Shown: positions 42,492-52,167 of the stretch, in pieces | Position numbering within the stretch: the first letter of the stretch is position 1 | Layout: each line of letters begins with the position of its first letter | Assembly (NCBI GenBank): GCA_016932715.1 | Contig: JAFGCG010000092.1 | Location: 29,800-93,799 of the forward strand | DNA: 64,000 bases | Direction of reading: 5' to 3' | Source of the DNA: Anaerolineales bacterium | GTDB taxonomy: Bacteria; Chloroflexota; Anaerolineae; Anaerolineales; Villigracilaceae | Program-made: the position numbers and the translations under genes | Notes under the pieces: generated by a model | What the model was told of the DNA's origin: nothing | Databases searched by the model: none | The model's input: only the letters and a program-made list of their open reading frames with translations

Positions 42492-43568
42492 TTACGGGAT
42501 CAAGCCCAATTCTTTCAGCCGGTTGATGACAGTGGTTTTGTTCCAAAGTAATGAACCTGGCTGTGGACCGGGCGAAGTCCATTCCTGTTTGACCCCATCC
42601 TGGAGGATTGCCTCTGGCGGAACTTCCTTCAACAGGCAAGCCAGGTGATTGATCTGCTCGGGGCTCAGATCAGTGGCGATCACACCGTTGAACTGCACAT
42701 ACAGCTGCGGGATCCTTGCCCACATGCCCGGGTCGAGCAATCTTTGTTGCAGTGCCTTCAGCAGCAGGTTATTGCGTTCTATACGCCCAAAATCCGAGTC
42801 TGGTATTGCACGGGCATAAGCAATGAACTGTGTGCCATTGAGGGTTTGCTGCCCGGCTGGAATAACGGTGCCGATCCAGGGGTCGGTGATCGTGACCGGG
42901 ATGTTGATCGGCACTCCGCCAATCGCATCCACCATAGCCGGGATCTGTGCCAGGTCGATGGTGACATAATGATCGGTGCTGATCAGGAAGTTCCTTGCGA
43001 GCACGCGCGCAGTCGTCTGTGTGCCGTCGACCATCGCAGTTTTTACATTCAGGCTGGTGGAACGGATACGGGCTTCGTAAAAAACCCTGCCAAGCGGGGC
43101 TGCATTGATGGTGGGATAGCTCAGATTGAGCCCGGCTGTATCTACCCAAAGATCACGCGAGAATGAATAGACAGTCACCTTCCTGTTGAGGAAGTCTACT
43201 CGGGCCATACGGGTCAGGTCGGAGCCTTTTTTACCGCGCATATCGGCAGCATCCGAACCAAGGATCAGTATGTTCCAGGCCGCCGTCTCGCCGCAGACAC
43301 CCACCGGGGCAATGGTAGGAACTGCAGTTGGCACTGTGGTTGGGATCATCTGAGTATTGATCGGAATGGCTGTTGGAGCAGCCTGGTTATTGATCGGGAT
43401 GCTCTCCTGGACCATCTGATTGATGAATGGGATGGGTGTGGGAGTGGAAATTTGCAAAGCAGGTCCCAGAGGCGTTTGATACGCTTTGACGGCCCAGACC
43501 GTCACACCTAATATGCCCAGAATGACCAGTCCCGACAAAACCAGCCCAGCTAAATTTTTGGTTTTCAT
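42492..43568 (-). CDS. LytR-CpsA-Psr (LCP) family glycopolymer transferase
   Basis: A 358-residue protein with one N-terminal membrane helix, a Pro/Thr-rich linker with repeats of PINxQ type, and an LCP domain. Seen are NILILGSDAADMRG then SDLTRMARVDF, VYSFSRDLWVD, and AYARAIPDSDFGRIERNNLLL with the conserved Arg-Asp cluster. LCP enzymes move lipid-linked polymers onto the wall or other acceptors. Placed at the end of the EPS operon, it could attach the finished polymer to the surface. Confidence 0.9.
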   Translation of the reverse strand: MKTKNLAGLVLSGLVILGILGVTVWAVKAYQTPLGPALQISTPTPIPFINQMVQESIPINNQAAPTAIPINTQMIPTTVPTAVPTIAPVGVCGETAAWNILILGSDAADMRGKKGSDLTRMARVDFLNRKVTVYSFSRDLWVDTAGLNLSYPTINAAPLGRVFYEARIRSTSLNVKTAMVDGTQTTARVLARNFLISTDHYVTIDLAQIPAMVDAIGGVPINIPVTITDPWIGTVIPAGQQTLNGTQFIAYARAIPDSDFGRIERNNLLLKALQQRLLDPGMWARIPQLYVQFNGVIATDLSPEQINHLACLLKEVPPEAILQDGVKQEWTSPGPQPGSLLWNKTTVINRLKELGLIP

Positions 43569-43669
43569 AGTGTGTCTCCTTCTTTGGAAAACCTCGTTAT
43601 GGAGCTGCTTTCCTGCCGTTCCAACTATTGCATCTCTGGGAGCGCTTGGGCAGGAAATCCATCATTTTG

Positions 43670-45145
43670 TTAATAGGCGCCCTTCTGCCCGAATACGACC
43701 TTGACCGTTTTGAGCAGAATATAGATATCCAGCCAGACCGACCAGCACTGAATATATTCGTTATCCAACTCGGCGCGGCGGGTGAAGGTGGTCTGGTTCC
43801 GCCCGGAGACCTGCCACAGACCTGTGATGCCCGGCGCTACCTGGACATAGTTTCCAAAAGCCTCTCCATATAGATCACGCTGATGGAGCATCATGGGCCG
43901 CGGACCTACCAGGCTCATCTCGGCCCTGACAACATTACATAACTGCGGCAACTCATCCAGGCTGAACTTGCGCAGGAATTTCCCCACCCGCGTGATGCGT
44001 GGATCATCCTTCAGTTTCTGATAATTGTCCCATTCCTTTTTCAAAGCTGAGTCGCGGGTTAACTTCTCGCTCAATACTTGATCGGCATTCTTATACATGG
44101 TACGGAATTTGAGCATATGGAATGCCTGCCCGTTGCGGCCCAGGCGCACCTGGCGATAGAAAACGCCACCGGGCGTGTCAAGCTTGATCCATAGTGCGAT
44201 CAACCCCAGAATTGGAGTTAGAAACACTATACCCAAAAGGGATGCGAACATGTCGATCGCGCGCTTGAGCACCTGCGACCATGGGTTGAGCAGGTTATTC
44301 TTCACCTGCAGTCCCATTACGTTTGAAAAATCCAGAAACTCGAGGCCGTTCAACCCGTACCGACCGTTTTTGTCCTTGATCAGGATCACGCGGTGGAAGA
44401 TGGTTCGGAAACGTTCCACCAGTTGGTCGATCTCGTTCAGGTCTTCGATTAAGACAAGGGCAGTTTCCAACGATAAGCCATGCGCCTGCGTTTTGATCGC
44501 ACAGATCGAGTCTGAGGTATGGTCGCTCGGAGTACAGCTTTTGCATAGGTCGCTTCGCAGCACTGCCATCGGTCGCAGGCCAAGTTGAGGGTTTGCCTTG
44601 AAATGTTCCGCCAGCGGCTGGACTTTTCTGGTGTGACCGATAATTACAACCGGCTCCCCCCATACCTGTAAACGGATCAACAGCTTGCGCATGATGTAAT
44701 GGCCCGCGGGAATGAAGACCAGAGCCAACAGCCAGGTAATTATTAATATCAGCCGCGAGTAGTACTGTGTCGTTTTGAGCATGAATGTGATGCCGAGCAT
44801 GACCAGGAAGGTAATACTGGTGCTGGAAACGATCTTTTGCAGCTCGTCAACAGAGTTTAGTCCCACACCCGGATATAGACCATTGCGAGCGAACATGATT
44901 AGAAGAGTGAGAGCGAACAGGCTAAAAATCTCGATATAAGAAGGGTCGATGATGATCCCGGGCAGTTGCCGTATTTGGGAAGCAACAAAAATTGCCAACG
45001 ACAGACTGCACAAGTCTGCCAGGATCAAACAGCCAATCATCCAAAGCCGGATATGACCTTCGAAGATCGTCCAGCGGCTCTTCAGGGTAATTATTTTTAG
45101 GTCGGCAGCCCGTTTTTGATTGGCAGTAAAGCTTTCTGTCGCCAT
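43670..45145 (-). CDS. polyprenyl-phosphate sugar-1-phosphate transferase (EPS priming enzyme)
   Basis: A 491-residue protein from ATG at 45145 (TTG at 45166 possible). Five hydrophobic helices, a CoA-binding-like middle domain and a C-terminal bacterial sugar-transferase domain: [41 protein letters not shown] and [13 protein letters not shown]. It places the first sugar phosphate on undecaprenyl phosphate at the inner face of the membrane. The middle domain has an insertion with two Cys ([10 protein letters not shown]) that I cannot explain. Confidence 0.93.
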   Translation of the reverse strand: MATESFTANQKRAADLKIITLKSRWTIFEGHIRLWMIGCLILADLCSLSLAIFVASQIRQLPGIIIDPSYIEIFSLFALTLLIMFARNGLYPGVGLNSVDELQKIVSSTSITFLVMLGITFMLKTTQYYSRLILIITWLLALVFIPAGHYIMRKLLIRLQVWGEPVVIIGHTRKVQPLAEHFKANPQLGLRPMAVLRSDLCKSCTPSDHTSDSICAIKTQAHGLSLETALVLIEDLNEIDQLVERFRTIFHRVILIKDKNGRYGLNGLEFLDFSNVMGLQVKNNLLNPWSQVLKRAIDMFASLLGIVFLTPILGLIALWIKLDTPGGVFYRQVRLGRNGQAFHMLKFRTMYKNADQVLSEKLTRDSALKKEWDNYQKLKDDPRITRVGKFLRKFSLDELPQLCNVVRAEMSLVGPRPMMLHQRDLYGEAFGNYVQVAPGITGLWQVSGRNQTTFTRRAELDNEYIQCWSVWLDIYILLKTVKVVFGQKGAY

Positions 45146-45169
45146 TGATTGCTCTGTTGGTATCAAAAG

Positions 45170-46435
45170 CTATTCCTGTTCAAGTTGTCTTGAACAGGAA
45201 TGTTTTGCCAGGACAAGCTCTCGTAAGCGCAGTTCGAAGTCCGCCAGGACTTGCTGCTTGTCCCATTTTTTGCAGACAAACGTCCGCCCTTTCTGCCCCA
45301 GGCGTGCGCGCGTTTGAGGAGATCTTGCCAACCCGAGGGCCGCTCCCCGTACGGCTGACGGATTACCCGGCGGTATGAGGACTCCTGTCTCGCCTGCCAC
45401 AGCTCCGATTTCAGTGTCCGGGTTTGCAGTCGCAATGACTGCCTTGCCGCTTGCCAGCATCCCCAGCAGTTTGGATGGCATGACCAGGTCCGCCGCATCC
45501 GCTCTCTGCGGCAGGATATGAATATCAGCGGCGTTCAGCAGTTGATTAAACTTGTCTGGCGGCTGTAGCGGCAGGAACTGGATATTCCGCACTCCCTCGG
45601 CCGCGTGCTCCAGATCCGCCCTCGCGCTCCCTTCTCCGCATAAGACAAAATGGATACCAGCATTTGCCAGAAGCCCGCTGGCGGCCTCGATCAGGATTTC
45701 CAGCCCCTGTTTGTTTCCCATGTTCCCTGCATACAGGACAATGATCTTATTCTCGGGAATGTCGAAACTCTTTCGCAGGGATTCTGGTGAATCCGGAAGC
45801 GGGAAGACCGCGGTTGTGTCGATCCAGTTCGGGAAGAGGCAGGCCCGTTCGGGCCGAACGCCTTTTTGTTCCAGGCGCGCCAGCATGCGCTGAGAGATGG
45901 TCGAGACCCGGTCAAATGCCTGCAGCAGCCACATCTCCCCGCAGGCAGCCAATCCCGTCAGGCCATGACCGGAGCCGAGCATACCCAGGCGTGTGGCTGC
46001 CTCTAGTTCGAAATCCTGGATATGCAGCCAGGCCCTGGCACTGCTCAGGCGCGCTGCCAGCAGCGCGAATGGAGCCGAAAGTAGGGAGGGCGCAATGCAC
46101 AGAACAATTTGTGGACCCCAAACGATCTGCGCAAACAGGAGCGGCAGGCTGGAAAAGGCAAAGGATAACAGGTGGAGAATGCGCTTGATCCCGGAAGGAT
46201 TGCGCGGCACCCAGAGCGGGCAGCGATAAACTTCCGCCCCCGACCAGGATTCGCGCCGATATTTCCACCAGCGATAACCCGGCTGTACCTTCCAATAAGG
46301 GTAGTAAGGCGGCGTGGTGATCACGCGGACCTGATGACCGGCTTCGCTCAGGTACGCTGCCAGCTCACCTGTATATTTGCCGATGCCGGTTAATTCAGGA
46401 TGAAAATTCAATCCCACAATCAGTATTCTTGTCAT
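45170..46435 (-). CDS. GT4-type glycosyltransferase, WcaI/WbuB-like
   Basis: A 421-residue GT-B enzyme. The start (ILIVGLNFHPELTGIGKYTGELA) and PPYYPYWKV are typical of WcaI-like colanic-acid transferases; the C-terminal half has IVLYAGNMGNKQGLEIL and the sugar-nucleotide site DLVMPSKLLGMLASGKAV. It overlaps the acetyltransferase gene by 4 bp. Donor and acceptor sugars cannot be read from sequence. Confidence 0.88.
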   Translation of the reverse strand: MTRILIVGLNFHPELTGIGKYTGELAAYLSEAGHQVRVITTPPYYPYWKVQPGYRWWKYRRESWSGAEVYRCPLWVPRNPSGIKRILHLLSFAFSSLPLLFAQIVWGPQIVLCIAPSLLSAPFALLAARLSSARAWLHIQDFELEAATRLGMLGSGHGLTGLAACGEMWLLQAFDRVSTISQRMLARLEQKGVRPERACLFPNWIDTTAVFPLPDSPESLRKSFDIPENKIIVLYAGNMGNKQGLEILIEAASGLLANAGIHFVLCGEGSARADLEHAAEGVRNIQFLPLQPPDKFNQLLNAADIHILPQRADAADLVMPSKLLGMLASGKAVIATANPDTEIGAVAGETGVLIPPGNPSAVRGAALGLARSPQTRARLGQKGRTFVCKKWDKQQVLADFELRLRELVLAKHSCSRQLEQE

Positions 46436-47001
46436 GGCGCGGATATTGGACGATCTTTAACGACCCTGGCGGGATTGCCATAACATATTTTCCCGGGAGG
46501 CAGGTTGTGCAGCACTGTGCTTCTCGCGCCAACGATAGTACCGTTTCCTATGCAGGTCCCAGGCGCAATAAAGACATCGGTTGCAATCCAGACTTCATTT
46601 CCAATCTCGACCGGTTGGGAAAATATATCAAAAGACATACTATTGAAATCATGGCTCCCGGTGCAGATGTAAGACTTCTGAGAAATGACCGTATTGGCTC
46701 CGATTCTTATCTCCCCCAAAGAATAGAGCACCACATCGTCACCAATCCAAGAGAAATCACCAACCGATACTTTCCATGGATATGTGACCTTCGCGCTGGG
46801 CCGAATGAGCACTCTCTTGCCGATCCTGGCACCGAAGAGGCGAAGTAGAAAGCGCCGCCAGCCATAAAGAAATTGCGGTGACCAGGCAAAGAGCGTCGCC
46901 TGAACGATCCACCAGAGTTCGACGCCAAAGGCCGGGCGTCCGCGAAAATTGCCTGGCAAGCGGAATGTGTCCAGTCTTTGATACCTGGCTCGCTCATCCA
47001 T
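46432..47001 (-). CDS. WcaF-like left-handed beta-helix acetyltransferase
   Basis: A 189-residue hexapeptide-repeat enzyme starting M-D-E-R (47001). The WcaF-type start is followed by repeats such as IGKRVLIRPSAKV, SLGEIRIGANTVISQ and TGSHDFNS, and the end GNPARVVKDRP. It probably O-acetylates the EPS repeat unit with acetyl-CoA. It sits between two glycosyltransferases with overlapping ends on both sides. Confidence 0.9.
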   Translation of the reverse strand: MDERARYQRLDTFRLPGNFRGRPAFGVELWWIVQATLFAWSPQFLYGWRRFLLRLFGARIGKRVLIRPSAKVTYPWKVSVGDFSWIGDDVVLYSLGEIRIGANTVISQKSYICTGSHDFNSMSFDIFSQPVEIGNEVWIATDVFIAPGTCIGNGTIVGARSTVLHNLPPGKICYGNPARVVKDRPISAP

Positions 47002-48139
47002 CCTTGTAGATTCCCAGCATTTCAGCCCCAACAGAAGCCCAACTGAAATCCTTCTTCATCCATTCCCAGCCTCTTCTGCCCATATCCGCCAGTTTCATTT
47101 GGCGAATAGATCGTATTGCACATGCCAAAGATTCCGGGCTATTGTCAACCCACAGTCCGCATTGTCTGTCCTCGACGGACTTCCAAGGCGTACCGCTGCT
47201 CACAATTACTGGTACTCCATGCGCTAAAGATTCCGCAACAGCCATACCAAAATTTTCTGAATAAGAAGGGAGAATACTTACATCTGAACTCAGAAATGCA
47301 TTTGTTTTGAAAATACCATCTACTTGACCGAGAAAATGAACATAATTGTCAAGCAAACCCAAACGACGAATATACTGTTTCAAGCTTGATACATATTGAG
47401 CATCTCCATCACCACAAATTGACAAGGTAATTGATGGATCATCTATCTGTTTCATTGCCTCCAAAAGGTTTTCTAGACCTTTTACTGGATCTAATCGTCC
47501 AAGGAAAAGCAGTCGCATCCTCCCTTCCGGCAGGTACTCTCTTTCGGGCAGGGTCGCGGGAGTTTCCACACAGTGTCGTATCACTCTCACCTTTGCGTTG
47601 GGGATGCGAGCGGCTGAGGCAGATTTTTCTTCCTCTGAAGTAACATGCAATGTCACGCGGTGAGATTGGACCATCGCATTACAAATACCCATCCATAGAC
47701 GCTTCAAATTCCTGCGTTGGGCTTTGGGAAACTTTTGGTCACGCAGGAGCGCCCCATGCAGGGACCACACTAGAGGTTTATGCCAGATTCTAGAGAGCAG
47801 CAGGGTGGGGATTGTTGGAAAACTATAGATGAAAGCGAGATGTACAACATCCGACCAACGGATCAGGGCTGGCAACTTTAGTAGTAACTCCAACGAAGCA
47901 GAATGCCCTGCATCCCGGCGGCAAAACCCGACCGCATAGTTAGGGAAAAGAGTGTCGCAATCTACGGTGTGGATTTCCAGTCGATCTTCTTTTTTGGGAC
48001 CAGCCGCATCCGTCGTAAGGACTTTAAGCTGCACATCCGGCATTGCGGCGATGGCACCATTGCGTCCATACAGCGAGTAGATGGGCCCTCCCCAGTACGT
48101 CGCAGGATAATAAAAGGGTGTAATGAAAAGGATGCGCAT
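46994..48139 (-). CDS. GT4-family glycosyltransferase
   Basis: A 381-residue GT-B protein. The N-terminus is FITPFYYPATYWGGPIYS; the donor half has LLFLGRLDPVKGLENLLEA and SDVSILPSYSENFGMAVAESLAHG, the E-x7-E motif of retaining GT4 enzymes. It probably adds one sugar of the repeat unit. The start codon is 58 bp from the stop of the GT2 gene. Confidence 0.9.
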   Translation of the reverse strand: MRILFITPFYYPATYWGGPIYSLYGRNGAIAAMPDVQLKVLTTDAAGPKKEDRLEIHTVDCDTLFPNYAVGFCRRDAGHSASLELLLKLPALIRWSDVVHLAFIYSFPTIPTLLLSRIWHKPLVWSLHGALLRDQKFPKAQRRNLKRLWMGICNAMVQSHRVTLHVTSEEEKSASAARIPNAKVRVIRHCVETPATLPEREYLPEGRMRLLFLGRLDPVKGLENLLEAMKQIDDPSITLSICGDGDAQYVSSLKQYIRRLGLLDNYVHFLGQVDGIFKTNAFLSSDVSILPSYSENFGMAVAESLAHGVPVIVSSGTPWKSVEDRQCGLWVDNSPESLACAIRSIRQMKLADMGRRGWEWMKKDFSWASVGAEMLGIYKDG

Positions 48140-48197
48140 AGCTCAATCGTCGACCAGAGAAACCGACTCTTCGCTCTTCCAGGTACTGATGGCCTGA

Positions 48198-49025
48198 TTA
48201 GGCGGCCAATGTTCCGTCAGGAGGAAAGCTCTCCATTAAATGTCTATTCCTTAATCCATCAAACATACGCGCGGCTGTTGTTTTTGGATCGGACAATCGA
48301 TGGAGCGCCCAGATGACCTTGCGCCTGAGGTTGCTTCGGGGATCAATGCCAGTTTTTTGACATATTCGTGCATGCTGTTTTTGAATTTCAGCCTCAAATT
48401 TTCCGGAACCGGTTATGGAATTCCTGTGGACACGAAAACCGGCTAGGCAGGAATGAATACGGCTAAACTTTGCACCTTTTAATGCCAGATCAACCCATAA
48501 TTCGCCGTCCCAACTTACGTGATTGAGGGAGTTAAATCCTCCAACCTGGAAAAACTGATCTCTTCCAAAGAAGGATGCAGGTTGCACGAGCACGCAGGCG
48601 CCATAGGCGTATGTCTTCAAGTTGAAGCGATGAGAATAGACTCGTTTAAGCGCATACCCGTTTGCATCGATCATCATCCCATGACCACTGATAACAGACA
48701 CCTTGGATGCTTTATGAAAAGCTTGCACGATTTGTGAGACTGCGTTAGGCAAAAGTATGTCATCCGAATTCAAATAGCCGAAAATATCGCCAGTGGCGGC
48801 ATGAAACCCTTTGTTTAGCCCATCGGCTGGACCATTATCAGGCTCGAAAATAATTTGATCGATTTTTTTGCGATATTTCGCAATCAGTTCTCGGCTACCA
48901 TCCGTGCTGCCCGGGTCGACAACGATGTACTCGATATTAGTATAATCTTGGGATAATACCGAAAGAATGGTTTTTTCTAAAAAAACGGCCTGATTATAGG
49001 AAATCGTTACAATCGTAACCTTCAT
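48198..49025 (-). CDS. GT2-family glycosyltransferase
   Basis: A 275-residue GT-A protein starting M-K-V-T-I-V-T-I-S-Y-N (49025), overlapping the polymerase gene by 4 bp. Motifs are VVDPGSTDGS, DNGPADGLNKGF and YLNSDD, the metal-binding DxD-like site, then WDGELW as the likely base region. The start chosen gives the standard N-terminus; longer forms would lie inside the neighbouring gene. Confidence 0.92.
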   Translation of the reverse strand: MKVTIVTISYNQAVFLEKTILSVLSQDYTNIEYIVVDPGSTDGSRELIAKYRKKIDQIIFEPDNGPADGLNKGFHAATGDIFGYLNSDDILLPNAVSQIVQAFHKASKVSVISGHGMMIDANGYALKRVYSHRFNLKTYAYGACVLVQPASFFGRDQFFQVGGFNSLNHVSWDGELWVDLALKGAKFSRIHSCLAGFRVHRNSITGSGKFEAEIQKQHARICQKTGIDPRSNLRRKVIWALHRLSDPKTTAARMFDGLRNRHLMESFPPDGTLAA

Positions 49026-50374
49026 GATTGTCTTGTCCCCGGCTCTTGTCGCCTCTCTGGGCCTGCCTGTACTTGGGCGGCATAAGACATGGCGGCCAAA
49101 AAGACAATGAATTGGATTGCCCAGCGCAGGCGCATCACCGAACCGAAGGGGGAGAAGAAGATGTCCCAGATGGAACAGACGCTCATAAAAATCACAAAGG
49201 TATACAAGATATTGATATAGCGATTGCTTTGGATTAATACCTGAATGACAATCCCAAAAATGACAAGCCAGAATATTGCCCCTAGAATCCCGGCCCAAAT
49301 CCAGGACTGGAAAACATGTGAGTGCGCAGGGATTAAATCGGATTGGTTAATATATCGAGACATTTCTTCCTGGGAACGCTCATAGCCCAAATCGATTACC
49401 CTATATAAAAACATCCGGTACGCCGGACCTTTTGCCCAGGAACCATAGCCGATCACAGGGGAATCTCGAACAGCTATTACAGAGGCAAAAATCTCGCTCC
49501 TGCCCCCTAAAAGCAGACCAAATCGACCGCTACTTTGGCGGACATATTTCCATTGGGCTTCATCACCCAGGTAACCATTTTGGGCTGCATAGCCATAAAT
49601 GCTAATCAGACCCCAAATTGTCAATCCAAGCAGCAGTCCACCGGCAAGGGCATTTCGGACACCTAGATGTGTTAAGATTACTTTACCAAATTTGCGATTG
49701 CGCAGCCATATGACTATCGCAGTTAGTATGATCATTGCACCTAATGAGCGGGCATTCAAGTAGATGAATAAGCCGCCTATAATCAATAATGGCAGCATCC
49801 ATTTGCTTAGATTTCTTAACTTCGCACCGCTCGTGTATGAGATAAACAATAGTACTAAGAGTGTTATGGGATAACCGAGCCCAAACTTCCAGGGCTCTTC
49901 CGAAAAGTAGAGGGGTGGCTGGAAATATAGTGCAGCTAAAGCTCCAACAGCATACCCAAATATCAAGAACTGAATTCGCTGAACGTTTTTCTTTGTCAGG
50001 AGGTATAGTGAACTACATGTAACCAGTAAAACCAGGATCCCTGCCCAGCCGCGTAACATATCATTAGTAGACGTGTCCCGGATCAGGTCTGTGAAAACCT
50101 GGCTCACGAACCATAGGCTGCCAAAGAATAAAATCTTGCGTGTCAGTTGGTCTTTCAGCAGCACTTTCCATCGACGCAGCAATTGAAAAGGAAAGAGTAG
50201 AATCAAAACAATTTCACTAATGTAGAGCTGCCCAATGAGGTCGATATAAAAAGAAGAAAAAGCGCCTACCAGGAAGATGAATACGTCAACGCTTTGCAAA
50301 TACCTTCTGGCATGCTGTCTTGATGGGTTTATCGTATTTACTCGTGATGTCGAATAGGTGGAATAATTGTTCAT
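49022..50374 (-). CDS. O-antigen ligase / polymerase-like membrane protein
   Basis: A 450-residue protein with 10-12 membrane helices and one larger outer loop (about 295-345, GSWAKGPAYRMFLYR; SDLIPAHSHVFQSWIW). The PAHSHVFQ block with a conserved His is typical of the Wzy/WaaL superfamily. It probably polymerises the flipped repeat units. Membership is clear from topology and the loop; polymerase versus ligase is not. Confidence 0.82.
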   Translation of the reverse strand: MNNYSTYSTSRVNTINPSRQHARRYLQSVDVFIFLVGAFSSFYIDLIGQLYISEIVLILLFPFQLLRRWKVLLKDQLTRKILFFGSLWFVSQVFTDLIRDTSTNDMLRGWAGILVLLVTCSSLYLLTKKNVQRIQFLIFGYAVGALAALYFQPPLYFSEEPWKFGLGYPITLLVLLFISYTSGAKLRNLSKWMLPLLIIGGLFIYLNARSLGAMIILTAIVIWLRNRKFGKVILTHLGVRNALAGGLLLGLTIWGLISIYGYAAQNGYLGDEAQWKYVRQSSGRFGLLLGGRSEIFASVIAVRDSPVIGYGSWAKGPAYRMFLYRVIDLGYERSQEEMSRYINQSDLIPAHSHVFQSWIWAGILGAIFWLVIFGIVIQVLIQSNRYINILYTFVIFMSVCSIWDIFFSPFGSVMRLRWAIQFIVFLAAMSYAAQVQAGPERRQEPGTRQS

Positions 50375-50393
50375 CGTACAGAGCGTTCGTCGC

Positions 50394-51137
50394 CTAGACT
50401 TTTGTGTCTCTTCTTACGAAGACAGAGTCCAAATAGATTACATGCCCATCCTCTGCATATACTTGGCTAAGGTTTCCGGCATAACGATAATTCATTTGGT
50501 CTAACCGGTTGTACAGTCCTCGGAAATCAGCTTGTCCAACGTACAAGTCGTCCAGGGAAATCTCCAAAATACAAGCAGCTGCTTTGCCAAACGTTACTTC
50601 CCCACCCTCCAGAACGCGATCCTCATATCCTTGCACATCGAGTTTGATCAGGATTTTGTCCTCCAGTTTTATATTTTGGAGTGCATGATCTAACGTCGAT
50701 AGCTTTATCGTCACGCGTTCTTGGTTTTTGGTAACTGGAAATATTTTTTCACCTATGGCGGTGTTTGCCAGTAGCGAAGAGGACGGGCTAAAATCACGAT
50801 GGAAGAACATTTGTGTTTCCCCGTCCTGATTGCCGATCGCCACATTGAAAGACTGTACCCTGTCTGGGGTTTTATTCACCCAATTTTGCAGCATTGTGTA
50901 CGGTTCCGGTAAAGGTTCAAAACACAGGAAATTGGCTTCTGGAAAACGGGCTCTCATCGAGCGCGCAAACTGACCTGTGTTGGCGCCTATATCGATGATT
51001 GTCTTAATGGGAATTTTCCTTAATCCGCACAAATTGAATTCTGCTAGTTTGCTGGTCCGGATTAAATCAAACCCTATAGAATTCAGGGATGACCTTGTTA
51101 ATCTTCTAACAACCTCGTAGACATTTTTGGGTATCAA
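50394..51137 (-). CDS. FkbM-family methyltransferase 1
   Basis: A 247-residue SAM-dependent enzyme. Motif I is IIDIGANTGQFARSMR, then FLCFEPLPE and LIKLDVQGYEDRVLEGG, the FkbM signature. It probably O-methylates a sugar of the EPS. The base composition here is clearly more A/T-rich than outside the cluster. Confidence 0.88.
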   Translation of the reverse strand: MIPKNVYEVVRRLTRSSLNSIGFDLIRTSKLAEFNLCGLRKIPIKTIIDIGANTGQFARSMRARFPEANFLCFEPLPEPYTMLQNWVNKTPDRVQSFNVAIGNQDGETQMFFHRDFSPSSSLLANTAIGEKIFPVTKNQERVTIKLSTLDHALQNIKLEDKILIKLDVQGYEDRVLEGGEVTFGKAAACILEISLDDLYVGQADFRGLYNRLDQMNYRYAGNLSQVYAEDGHVIYLDSVFVRRDTKV

Positions 51138-51244
51138 TGTTGATCTCGCTTAAATCCTCGGATGTTATCAATAGTCTTTCGAAAGATTTTGGTTGTCCTG
51201 TTACATTTGCATATACTTGTATCCAAATGCCAATGTGGACATTC

Positions 51245-52159
51245 TCATAGAAAAACAAGACATTCATTAATCCTTTCGACAGGCAAACAAAGTATGTTCC
51301 CCCTTGGCGGGAAAGAGGGGGCAAGGGGATCAACCACCTTGTAGCCACATCCTGTTAGCCAGTCAATTATCTCTAAAGGCATAAAGCCATTGCTTTTCAA
51401 CATAAATTCATCCCACTCCATAACAATGACTGGTCTATGGTCTTTGAGTACCTTTTGCATTCCTTGAACAACTTGTGGCTCCATGCCTTCCACATCGATC
51501 TTTATAAACCCCGGACTAAGTGAATGTTTCTGTACCAGGATATCTATAGTGCTTATTTGTACGTGTTCTGCAATGATTTTTTGGGCTGTGGTTGCTGGAT
51601 GAACCATCGTGCCAAAGGTAGAGTATTCTTCTTGATCGATTATGGACTTAATTTGTAACGATCCTGGTAAATTAGAGACTCCTCCCTCGAAAACAACCAC
51701 CTTTTCTCCCACTCGGTTGATTGATATGTTGTTGTGTAATCGTTGCAAGGCTCTATTCACTGGTTCTATCGCAAGTACTTTTCTCTCCTCATCAATGAGA
51801 TTCGCGAACATAACAGTATAAAATCCAATATTCGCTCCTACGTCAATAACATCTCTCTGCCGGTCAACCAAATGTTTTACGGTATCCACTAATTTAGGTT
51901 CGTAGGATTTATACATACTCAGTCTCTGAAAAAGACTGCTACGGCCGCTCATGGAGAATACACCACCAAACTCATCAACTCGTATTGTCACATCGCCTGC
52001 CAGCAGATCCGACAGGTTTGAAAGGACCTTCATTTGCCATTTTATCGGAATGTTAAGGAAGAAGGACCTGATAATGAGTAATGGACACAATATGCTTCTT
52101 ACAGGTTTATTTCTGGATATAAATATTCTTACGTTGTCCAAGAAGGTGTTCTTGTACAT
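51245..52159 (-). CDS. FkbM-family methyltransferase 2
   Basis: A 304-residue enzyme: VIDVGANIGFYTVMFANL, VLAIEPVNRALQRLHNNI and FIKIDVEGMEPQVVQGM. It shares only the family core with the neighbour at 50394-51137, so this is not a recent duplication. The 107-bp gap to that gene holds nothing that I recognise. Strongly A/T-rich, as is often seen in exchanged EPS genes. Confidence 0.88.
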   Translation of the reverse strand: MYKNTFLDNVRIFISRNKPVRSILCPLLIIRSFFLNIPIKWQMKVLSNLSDLLAGDVTIRVDEFGGVFSMSGRSSLFQRLSMYKSYEPKLVDTVKHLVDRQRDVIDVGANIGFYTVMFANLIDEERKVLAIEPVNRALQRLHNNISINRVGEKVVVFEGGVSNLPGSLQIKSIIDQEEYSTFGTMVHPATTAQKIIAEHVQISTIDILVQKHSLSPGFIKIDVEGMEPQVVQGMQKVLKDHRPVIVMEWDEFMLKSNGFMPLEIIDWLTGCGYKVVDPLAPSFPPRGNILCLPVERINECLVFL

Positions 52160-52167
52160 CTGCTTAT